DNA of 64,000 nt, taken from Siphonodentalium dalli. Taxonomy: Eukaryota; Mollusca; Scaphopoda; Gadilida; Siphonodentaliidae. Below are positions 54,708 through 64,000 of the stretch, in pieces. The stretch spans positions 189,831,794-189,895,793 of the forward strand of contig CP136064.1 in the NCBI GenBank assembly GCA_032622095.1. The letters are read 5' to 3'. Under the pieces are notes generated by a model that made no database searches, had not been told where the DNA came from, and was given only the letters and a program-made list of their open reading frames with translations. The first letter of the stretch is position 1. The number at the start of each line of letters is the position of its first letter. Position numbers and translations under genes: made by a program.

Positions 54708-57700
54708 TAGTTTATATTAAGCCCGAATTATAGGGAGCCTAAACACGATATAGCGAATCGGCATTTTTTGGACCGCTTAAGTATATAATTGTTATACTAT
54801 TAGTTCTATGGGTGGAGCTGTCTATAATCTCGATTGACGGGTCTATATGAGAGAGTGGTGGGTTGATGTTATCATATGCGCATGCTCCACAAAGCGGTTG
54901 AGACAGAGTTCTACTATATGTGCTGCTAGCTGCGAATTTACAATTCAGTATATAGTCGGTGACTTCATGTATACTCAAACATCACACTGAGCGGTAAATG
55001 AGTAAATATACAAATATATAGGTAAATGCCTCAAGTTTGAAAACGGTTGTTTAAAACAAATACAACTTTACTAAAATATACTTGCATGGATGGATATGAT
55101 ATGTTCTCGAGTCTTATGGGCGCATGATATTCATCGCTTGCATTGCATTACTATACCATATGTAAAGTTCAAATGGGGTTAGTAAATTATGATAAAATGT
55201 TTATATAATAGTTGCCCCCAGGTGCCCCGGGATTAGGAGAAATGAATATAAATGACTGTGTTATCAACTGTGCTTACGCGAAATGCATTAACAGCGAAGA
55301 AATAGAAATGGTTTGGCAATAATATCCACTGGATGTACGATTTAATTGCATATCATACAAATTATTCCCTCCCATGTTCCTCGAGCTTCGTAACCGAGTG
55401 TCACCTTGAATCTCACCTACTATAAACATATGCCATTCCACTGATTCCAGCAAACCAAATGCAACATGCCTGTAAAATCGGATGTTTATACCACACATGT
55501 CGTGGAATAATAGCAAGAAATGATAGTATATTTGCTGAGGCATGGATAAGTTCTTTCACTATATACTGAAATTGGGTTTATACATTTCATTTTTGATTCC
55601 CAATCCGATATTACCAATTGGATTATATTTATTATATATGGTAGAGTATTATTGTGATGAATATCATGCGCCGATAAGATTACAGTTAACAGTCATATCC
55701 ATCCATGCAATAAGACAGGAAATTGTATTGGTATAAATGTATTTTATTCCAATCCTAACAATAGACATATACAAATATAACATAAGTTGAGACAATAAGA
55801 AATATAATAGTAGATATAGACGGAATGATTGGAAAGGGCATTAAACAACAAGCCCAAAATTAAGGGCTTATGTTATGTTTGTTATGTTGTTTCGCGCACC
55901 CTTTCTATTAAGTGGAGATGAGAGGGAAGTGCATGACAAAGTTGTAAGTTGTAAGACTGCAGATTATTCCTGAATGCAGACACCGTGCAAGGGAGGGGGT
56001 CTACCTTAAATATATAAACACTAGCTGGAACAGGCTCCATATGGGAGCCTTTATACGGCGTCGGAGGGGCATGCGCGTTATGAGCTTATGGCACCTGTGT
56101 GCGATTCGAGCACATTTGGGCCTAAATATTCAAATGTATAGGTTCATATTCGACCTATTTTATTTATCATGCAGTATAGAGTGTTCTCTGGAAGGATAAC
56201 GTTTGGAAGAGATTCAAAGAGTATTTTTCTTTGTTCTTGGTAGAATGTATACTCCAAGAAATAGTGGTATGATGTTTTAAGTTCCCCACACAAACAAATG
56301 ATATTGATAGCCATTTTGAACAACAGTTTTCAGTCTAGGAGCAGTTAAATGTAGCTATATAGTGTATACAAAATGCGCAGCACGTATTTAATAGAATTCG
56401 GTCTCGATCGCTTGGTGGAGCAAATACATGTACCGGAAAAGTTCGTTCACCTTTACTTTAGTGACATAGGACGTAAATATACAGGTTTACTTTGTTATTC
56501 CAGATCGTTGGGGCACATTGCGCACTAAATGTGCCCACAACCGCCACAGCGCCGTATCCCCCAGTATCCACACACACAATACATTCATTTTTTTTATATT
56601 TATATAGCTTTTTGATGATGTATTCTGATAAAAAGCTGAGTGTAATCCTATTTATTTTCAAGAAATTTGCCGATAATTTTAGACTAGCTCACGCAGCACA
56701 TTAAGTCAGCCCAATATAAGATTTCCAAGCTCTTAGCTACGATAACGTGATCGATATAAATAAATGGCTTCAGATACAATTCGGCTGAACTTTTAAAAGC
56801 ACGCCGAATTATTCTGCTGTCCGCGTTATTCATTAGTTCAGATTAGGTCAACATTTTGTAACTTTCTGTTCGTGATACACTCTTCACATTATTGGGATGT
56901 AAACCGGGTGGCCCAATTGGCAATGGGACAATCACCAAACAGGATTTACTGTAACACAAGACGGGTTATGCAAATATAATCATACATGCGCTGATAAGAT
57001 TGCAGAACAAGCACATACTGCAGGTGTTGAAAGTATAAGTAATTTGTATTATGCAGTCTTAAACAACCGTACTCGGTCTTTGGGCATATAGTCATGCATG
57101 TATATATTACATGCATAGACTGGGTGATACACAAAACACAAATTTAGTAGAACTCGGTCTCAGTTTGATTCTTGCGATCTTGCTTCAGTGGCACCTACAT
57201 TATATATAGCACGATTGGTGAACACCATTGCTAAGCTGCACGAAGTTACAGGAACATACATTATATAGGTGGTAAAAGGTGATTCGCATGCAAGCTGAAA
57301 ACATATCAAGACAAACCTTTGCGTGAGCAGATACGAATTTTATTGCGGTCGAGTACAAATAGAGTTCAATTTTGATTTCTATATTCCAGAACATATATGT
57401 GTTATTTTGTGTCATTATCATTCGATAAAAAATATTATGGACTTATAGCATCTTCTAGTGATTTAAAACGAGTCCAATATATTGGAATGAAATTATATGA
57501 TACAGAAGAGAAAGAATAATGACCTCCCAACTAACAAGACACTACGTTTCACATTACGCGGAGGCAGCAAAGTTACATTGTTGTCTCGTGCGGTAGTCCC
57601 AACGCCAATTTTCACAGTTGTTGGAAAATATATCTGAACCCTACAAGGCGCCAAAAGTCCTAATCAACCGACCCCACGTCGGCCATCTTTGACGATGATT

Positions 57701-59098
57701 GATATTTCAAAGGATTCATCAAAGAATTCTATAACTGAGATATGTGGTATTTGCCACTGTGAAAAACTCCAATTATTATCTTTGTTTGTTCGACATCCCA
57801 GTTTGACAACAAACAGCTGAACAGTGATGGTGATATTGGGTTCCAAATTGTATATATGTTTTATGCGCATGCTCACAGCAGGGGAGGTAATTGATGGGTT
57901 GTTTTTGCTGTTTTCAATACGAAGATCAGTGACGTAATTATCTCCCCGCATGCGGAGCTTGTCTGTTGGATATCATATATACACGTGGTTCCTGAAACAT
58001 CCTACTGCCACTAATTGCCCCCATTACTGATCATTGCTGCATATATAGGAAGCGCTCTTATTGAGACGATTTTTTCTTATAATGTTCGGTACAAGCATGT
58101 GGCTATTCGCCACCCATAACCAGGAAAATAAATTGACATTGACAAAATGGCTATTTGCTACTTCCTGTGTGGACAGAACTTTGCACATGTGTTTGAGAAG
58201 TTTATTCGGTACCACTATTCTATAGAATTTCCTTAAAAAATAAAATTTCGATGCAAAAAAGTGATGCTTCGCACACATCCACAAATCCTCCTCTTCTCAA
58301 TCACTTCCATTGAGTTGGAATGTTAACATGGTGTATGAGTTTCATTTTCTGGGGAGGGGGTACTGCCATGAAAATGATATCATCCAAAGTAACGCCATCG
58401 GGTTATCATCAGGCAAACGTGTACCATGAGTCCCCCTACTCAGGATCGAATACTGCCACGGTCGACATAACTTAATTATGCCAAATAAGATTTATTTCAA
58501 ATAAAAATAATTTCTATTAGCAAATTTGCCAAGTGGTAGCGCGATCCCTGGAAATAAACAACATAAATAATATGAGGTGGATGTTGACATTTAACCATCA
58601 TAAAAAAAACATCTTATCGCACGTCAGATAATCGTGTTGACGCGATGGAAATGTGATATCCCTAAGTTCTATTCAGTTCTTTTTGGATTGTATTACGGTG
58701 GAATTCATTGTGTCATCTCTGAATAGAAATTTACCGTAGGCGAACATTCACCAGGTCTTACTTATTCCATCTCAGCAATGGCACGCCGACGTGATATCGC
58801 AACAGTAAACTGATATCTCGTCATAGTCACTCAACTTTTTCCGCCACCATTCTTCTAGCAGGGGAACTATATTGATACGCTGAGCATGGCCGTCACGGTG
58901 GCCATATATAGGGATGCGTTGGGTGATTGGCCACCTTGGTATTACCAACTGAACACACACGAAGAAAGCCCGAGTTTCCAATGTTGCAATGTTCCAACTG
59001 ATACACCAAACTCTCTGACTGTTTGAGATTTAAAACCTAACACGCCTTGAAATTTACAAGTACCATACCAGTCCAACATGTAACCGAAAAACATTATA
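54708..59098. other. 4.4 kb without supported features
   Basis: AT-rich. Frames up to 95 codons (57664-57951 minus) have no recognisable domain. A short AGGCTCCATATGGGAGCCT palindrome lies at about 56031-56049. No RNA gene was recognised. If host exons exist in this window, this interval and 10.2-12.2 kb are the places not already explained by repeats. Confidence 0.35.
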
Positions 59099-59244
59099 CA
59101 CTTGTTGCATGGTTTCGAGGTTGACATGAGGCTTTATTAACCCGAAGAAGTTAATATTCACCGAGGCCACAGGTCGAGGTGAATATTAACTTCCAAGGGT
59201 TGATAAATCCTCATGTCAACCTCGAAACCATGCAGCAAGTGTTT
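59099..59244. repeat. Foldback hairpin of about 146 bp
   Basis: The outer arms (ACTTGTTGCATGGTTTCGAG... / ...CTCGAAACCATGCAGCAAGT) and an inner stem (GAAGTTAATATTCACC / GGTGAATATTAACTTC) are separated by partly paired bulges. A related GGGTTAATAT motif near 59489 suggests a neighbouring remnant. Confidence 0.85.
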
Positions 59245-60146
59245 TATTATATGAACTAGCGGCATTCGTTTATACCTGGTAGCCAATTGGAGTACTGCTG
59301 TAGGATTTGAACAGACAAATGTGTTCAACAAACATCAGATTTACTGAAACTCTCTTCCGAAAATCAACGACAAATTAGTTATGTATAAACAATTTTGATT
59401 GGCTGGTTGCAAAGCTATGCGTAACGTGATTGGACAGCCACCTCTTACGCGTGACGTAACACATATTTTGTTATTAACCCCACGCCGGGTTAATATCGTG
59501 ATTTATCAACCCGGCCACGTCAATCAATTACTATAGGGTTCACGGGAGAAAATTAATGATCATATAATAAACTAGTTTGAATGTCAAACTAGCAGAAATA
59601 ACCCAACTTATACTTTTGTCTGAAATTTCCAACAAATGTTGTGCCAGGAATGAAATATCTGACATAACTGATTGCCAACCCATGTAGTCCATAATGTAAC
59701 ATAAAAATCTACTGTTGGTCTTACACGTTTCACACTAAATACTGATTGACATATGTGGGTATACTGGACTGATGTCGTCCGTCTGTCCAGCAGGACATAC
59801 ATCTCAGTCATTGTTTAATGTGCATGTGTGAATTAAATTTGATGCGGAGGTTCACCAACAAACGCGCTTTCAAACAAGTGCATAATTGCGTTGTTCCAGA
59901 TGTATCCCCCTTGTTCATCTGGTTCGTTTGTCCAAGCATTTACATTGGGAACTACTGTTCCATTCTGGGCACATTAGTACCACTCGAGACCCTGTTATGG
60001 AGGTTGACGTATGGGATCTGTATGGGTACAGGTATAGTCCGTCGCATAGATGGGCAGCATGAGTCAAAGTGTAAAGGGGCACTTAGACATCAACCGTGGT
60101 GGAGATATTATCTACATGTAAGATCTGGTAAAAAAATAACAACGAT
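59245..60146. other. No recognised gene
   Basis: The 110-codon plus frame at 59818-60150 ends in the adjacent MITE and has no domain. Confidence 0.35.
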
Positions 60147-60362
60147 TTAACCCTTTCTATATTGAATACTCATTGACGAGTAGTTCCCTTAGGAATTGTT
60201 CAGATAATAATTTCAACAACTTATTCAATGGATATGAATAATTCTGTTTTTCTGTCTGCTGCTTGCTTTTATTACTTGAACACCTTTCCAAATGAATTAG
60301 ACCATTCCAATGTGTACATTTATAACTGAATGTGAGAATCCATTTAGTATAGAATGGGTTAA
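60147..60362. mobile_element. piggyBac-like MITE, TTAACCCTTTCTATA ends
   Basis: TTAA at 60147-60150 and 60359-60362. Ends are CCCTTTCTATATTGAAT and complement ATTTAGTATAGAATGGG. 216 bp, non-coding. A degraded relative lies at 2320-2577. Confidence 0.75.
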
Positions 60363-60862
60363 TGTCGTAAGGAACAACTTATGATACATGGACTGTCACA
60401 TAAACAATGATATTCATATTCTCATTAACACGGTGTACCCCAGTCTGAGTATAAACTCATACCTAAATATTCATTACAACATTGAATATAAGGTCTGACG
60501 GATAACATCGCTATCTCATTTCCAAGTCCTCGGGATTCCGTAATCTGATTGATTGCGTAAATTATTTTCCGTCCAATGAAACCGTATGGGTTAATAAACA
60601 AGTGTTAGTGGGCGGAGACTCCCATAATGTCACCTCTAAATATAGTAACAGAGCGGAATTTCTCCGATCGAAAGCGATGCTTGCAAATACAACAGAGACA
60701 ACAAGGGCTTCGAAATTATATATTCGGATTAATTTGAAGGATGTGCTAGACCTGATAGATAGGCCTGCGCATGGTACCAATTTGGCCTCCCATAAATATA
60801 AATAGAACTCACTCATGTCCGTGTATTTGATTTACTTTCATGATTGTACCATGGTTTGCAAA
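60363..60862. other. No recognised feature
   Basis: Overlapping short frames on both strands, none with a domain. Confidence 0.35.
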
Positions 60863-61195
60863 TCAAATTATTTGTCGTAAAAAAGTCATCTGAAAGTTAA
60901 CACCGAGGAAATGACTTAATTTTATGCTTTTAAATAGTTCTAAAGCATCATTTTTGATGACGACCTTATTTTTTGCTCTCGGGTGCAGCTTTCCGGTTGA
61001 TGCAGCGAGTTCATCTCCCGAAAAAGAATAGTCGCACACACGACAAATATTATCTGCTGTAAGTTTATGTCGCGACATAGGCCATTGCTTGTCAATCATC
61101 GATGTATTTTTTTTAATCCGTGACGTCATTTTGGGGAAGCTCTTCGCTGAATAGAAATGGTTTTGGCCACATAAGCTCCAGACTCTATATTTCAA
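60863..61195 (-). CDS. Hypothetical ORF or exon with a CRVC motif
   Basis: A 110-codon minus frame. Its centre reads HKLTADNICRVCDYSFSGDE, followed by a basic segment and a short amphipathic stretch (ALELFKSI). A CxxC pair after a basic leader (SRxKL) resembles N-terminal zinc-finger segments of some invertebrate transposon-associated proteins, where a second cysteine pair would lie downstream. No second pair is seen here, so it may be an exon, a truncated remnant or chance. There are no neighbouring exons I can connect. Function unknown. Confidence 0.2.
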   Translation of the reverse strand: MKYRVWSLCGQNHFYSAKSFPKMTSRIKKNTSMIDKQWPMSRHKLTADNICRVCDYSFSGDELAASTGKLHPRAKNKVVIKNDALELFKSIKLSHFLGVNFQMTFLRQII

Positions 61196-61269
61196 ATATA
61201 GAGTCGACGTTCACCCAGACTGGGTGTACCCCTTTATTTCGAATACATTTAAACAAGTCATTCAATGAT

Positions 61270-61365
61270 TGTTGAGTCGATAACCTGACTGTAAAGGCTG
61301 AGAAGACTGGGACTCTGAAGACTATAACAATGAGTACTTGTCAAAATAACTTTAAAGCAAGTATT
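61270..61365 (+). repeat. Dispersed repeat shared with 63465-63560
   Basis: Shared blocks: GACTG(T/C)AAAG, AAGACTGGGACTCT, GAC(T/C)ATAACA and ACTTTAAA. Same orientation in both. Confidence 0.65.
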
Positions 61366-61448
61366 TCTAAACAGGGACGTATCTCGAGAGTCCCCGTTAA
61401 GCAGTGGAGGATATAACGCGATATCCAACTTGACATTTCCAACTGCAC

Positions 61449-61545
61449 ACCCCTGACAACCTCATAACTCACCCTGACCACCCAATAACTCACACCTGAC
61501 CACCAAATAACTCACCCCTGACTACACCATAACTCACAACGCGTC
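61449..61545. repeat. Short tandem repeat of about 25 bp
   Basis: Four diverged units of CCTGACCACCxAATAACTCAC-type sequence. Confidence 0.7.
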
Positions 61546-61599
61546 CCCTCACAACCAGACCAAACTCCCGAGTTCGTAAAATTATTTTTGCACCCCCCC

Positions 61600-62705
61600 C
61601 CTTTGGATGGCATTTTACAACTGATACATCAAGCTTTCAGAACTGTTGGAAATATTCAAAATGACATTATCCTTTTTTAACTGACCGACCCCATTAAGTC
61701 ATATTTGAATCCCAACTATCCATGGATCCTACAGCCCAAATTTCAGATTAATCAGCCAGGTGGTTCAAGAGAAGATGTTTAATGAGTTTCATATATCAAT
61801 TATTTCATTGGACAGAAAAGTGGTAAGTCCCCCCCCCCCACAAGTTCTTGCCTGGTGGACCCCCAATAATTTTAACAACTCTGAATCCCAATCACACAAG
61901 GACCCTCCATACTATATATGAGCTAACTGGGCATGATGCTCTTAGTGAGAAGACGTTATAAGAACTACTATGGGGGAAAAGAGTTATGTCGCTGACCTTT
62001 TTGAACATATATATTGTTGCCCACAACGTATATATACATTACACATGTTATTATAGACATAGATAGTTGTGTGGGCGCAGAGGATCGGAACACAAGTTGC
62101 GGAATGTCACTGGCCTCTCATCTATTTTACCTGATGGCCATATTTGAACAACTCTGAACCCCAGTCACAAAATAACCCCCATTTAAATATAAGCTAAAGA
62201 TACCTGATGGTTCTTGTGAAGACGATATTTTAAGAATTGTTTCTTAAAGAGTTATTCCCTGGCTCCGCCCCTATTTGATCTGGTGACCAAATTTGAATAA
62301 ATCTGAATATCGGTTACAGAATGACGTAAGTACCAACTACAAGCTAAATAGGTCTGATGTTTCTTGGAAAGAAGATGTTTTAAGAATTATTAAGAGTTAT
62401 GTCCCTGGCTCCGCCCCTATTTGACCTGGTGAGCTAGCCCATTTGAACAAGTCGGAATCTCAATCACCAAAGGACCCTATAATATAGATACATGGCTGAT
62501 GGTTCTTGAGAAGAAGACCTTTTAAGAAATACTATAAAAATAAAGAGTTATGTCCCTGGCTCCGCCCTTATTTGACATGGCGACCACATTTGAACAAATC
62601 TGCATCTAAATCACACACGGAATCATCCACACCAAATATGACTCTATTCGGACAGACGGACGACGGACGAGTAGTGATGACTATAGTTTCACCGGAGACT
62701 TCGTC
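61600..62705 (+). repeat. Degenerate tandem repeat, about 150-bp units
   Basis: Recurring blocks are GGCTCCGCCC(C/T)TATTTGA (62261, 62407, 62568), GAACAA(A/G)TC(T/G)GAAT, TCTTG(A/G)(A/G)AAGA(A/C)GA and TTTTAAGAA. Spacing is about 146-161 bp. More diverged units lie upstream. It ends near GGACAGACGGACGACGGACG. The family resumes at 63660-64000. Confidence 0.7.
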
Positions 62706-63187
62706 TCATATGAGCTAAAAGGGATAACGATTAGCACTAATCAGAAGGTTAACGTGCACGGATTGACCTCTACCAATGCCGCGTTAATGGACGCCTGAAC
62801 CAGTATGCATTACTAATTACAAGGCACTGGGCCAGTGTAGCTCCAAACAAATTATATCAGTTCCATTCCGGAGGGACATACTCCATGGACTTTAAAATTG
62901 CATTTTGCAGCAATCGTTCTCACCCATAATGCTCATTTCGTGCATCGACTTGATGCAGCTGAGTACGCTGGTAGTAACTGTTGCCTATTTGTTAGGCCAA
63001 TATAAATAAATTGCTAGATTTACACCCATTTTTAGAAAAATGAGGCGGGAGGGCGAATTTTATTTTTTATATTTTATTCTTCCTAACATAAATGGCCATG
63101 GACAGTTCTAGATATTGAAAGAGTATCATATTACATGTTATATAATACAAGGTGATTTAGATCGTCCAATGTGATCAAACTAGTCTC
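62706..63187. other. No recognised feature
   Basis: Nothing identifiable. Confidence 0.35.
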
Positions 63188-63424
63188 ATTAAGCCTTTCG
63201 TGACGGAAGCCGCGCTGGTGCAGCATTAAAGACCCTGTGTCGGTGCATTCTCTTTTATATGCGAGTCTCCCACAGGGAGCCTCGCACATATAAGAGAATT
63301 CACTGCCTTACGAGAGCGAGGCAAATATTGTTAGGCCAATGCGTATATCGAGGCCAATGCCTATATCGTAGGCCATTGCCTATATGGGCGACTCGAATAT
63401 ATAAGAGAATGCATTGGCACAGGG
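63188..63424. repeat. Degenerate hairpin-module element
   Basis: A diverged 67-bp hairpin module lies at about 63243-63305 (CATTCTCTT...GCGAGTC...AAGAGAAT). One half of another is at about 63389-63418, ending GAATGCATTGGCACAGGG. Between them are three 18-bp tandem units GGCCAATGC(G/C)TATATCG(A/T)(G)A (about 63335-63379). A TTAAGCCTTTCGTG sequence at about 63189 may be the decayed TTAACCCTTT end. No right TTAA was found. Confidence 0.65.
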
Positions 63425-63464
63425 TTTACATAAAAGATATCCAAATAAAAAACAAGACAGTCAA

Positions 63465-63560
63465 AGACTGTGGGGTCGCTCACCAGACTGCAAAGACTGA
63501 TAAGACTGGGACTCTTGAGACCATAACAGTCAGAACTTTTCATAATCACTTTAAAAGAAG
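63465..63560 (+). repeat. Dispersed repeat shared with 61270-61365
   Basis: See 61270-61365. The 133-codon frame 63259-63660 crosses this and the hairpin element and is not called. Confidence 0.65.
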
Positions 63561-63659
63561 CGGATCAACACAGGATATGTGGCTAGAGAGGCTTCATGTC
63601 GATCAGCGAATATCTACCTTTAAATTACCAATGGAACACTACAGATCCCCCTCCAGCTA

Positions 63660-64000
63660 AACATATCCCCTCCTGACCGGGCTCCAGATTCCCAAGTCTT
63701 AGGTTAGAATTTCACAACTGACGTCTCAAACTTTCTCAATTGTTCGAAATTTCCAATCTCACAAGCACCGTTTTATAAACTATTTAGACATGTTTGAAGC
63801 CCAATTATCCATGAACCCGAAAACAACATATATATGTCAAGATTAATCAGTCAGGTAGTTCCAAGGTAGATGTTTTAAGTGAAGTCCCCATAGCCCCGTC
63901 ATTTCTTGACAGGTTGACCTCATGTTAACAAATCTGAATCTCAGTCACTAAAGGATCCTCCATACTATATGTAAGCTAAATAGTCCAACCTCTTGAGAAG
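63660..64000 (+). repeat. Degenerate repeat related to 61600-62705, runs off the window
   Basis: Shares CAACTGA...TCAAACTTTC...AATTGTT(C/G)GAAAT, TCAGxCAGGTxGTTC and CTGAATCTCAGTCAC...AAGGA(T/C)CCTCCATACTATAT with 61610-61920. Continues beyond the right edge. Confidence 0.6.

Noticed and set aside
63259-63660. 133-codon plus frame
   Set aside because: It starts within a degenerate hairpin element and continues through a dispersed repeat shared with 61270-61365.

Overview
The window looks like a piece of nuclear genome from a repeat-rich metazoan, probably an aquatic invertebrate. It is AT-rich and has no prokaryotic gene organisation. It carries degraded non-LTR retrotransposon coding sequence, microsatellites, and many short non-autonomous DNA transposons. 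I could not name the species. No host protein-coding gene, rRNA or tRNA could be supported. The open frames are short and almost all lie inside repeats or look like chance. The only recognisable protein homology is transposon-derived: three 3' fragments of a LINE-type ORF2 (26.4-26.9 kb, 28.9-29.3 kb, 30.5-31.9 kb) and one MADF/Myb-like fragment inside an inverted-repeat element (23.4-24.1 kb).

Layout. From 0 to 8.2 kb there are scattered hairpins and TTAA-flanked elements, including a complete 654-bp AGGGG-ended element and a piggyBac-like MITE. From 8.7 to 10.2 kb there is a nested set of foldbacks. From 12.2 to 17.75 kb there is one giant imperfect palindrome (about 5.5 kb). Its inner arms are a degenerate minisatellite of about 42 bp around a perfect 20-bp central stem. 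Its right outer arm is part of a nearly identical 1.87-kb tandem duplication (17.04-20.77 kb). From 21.7 to 26.2 kb there are more foldbacks, the Harbinger-like element and three TTAA elements packed almost end to end. LINE fragments follow to 31.9 kb, then a textbook hAT element with a perfect 8-bp target duplication (32.5-33.5 kb).

From 34.1 to 39.3 kb there is a dense head-to-tail cluster of Helitron-like units in both orientations. More units of the same kind lie at 53.3-54.7 kb. These units carry many copies of TCAAGGTCA, the extended half-site of ERR/FTZ-F1-type nuclear receptors. A second, diverged copy of the giant palindrome, interrupted by three insertions, occupies 40.5-45.0 kb. 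The remainder holds scattered foldbacks, a second long copy of the hairpin-bearing piggyBac-like MITE (47.7-48.1 kb), and degenerate tandem repeats at 61.4-64.0 kb. About 20 kb, notably 10.2-12.2, 48.1-49.4, 50.3-52.2 and 54.7-59.1 kb, shows nothing I can name.

How the parts relate. The window is a record of successive insertions rather than a set of cooperating genes. None of the DNA elements encodes a visible transposase, so all must have been moved by enzymes encoded elsewhere. The most unusual feature is a conserved 67-bp near-perfect hairpin, present in five full copies inside TTAA-flanked elements whose other sequences differ.
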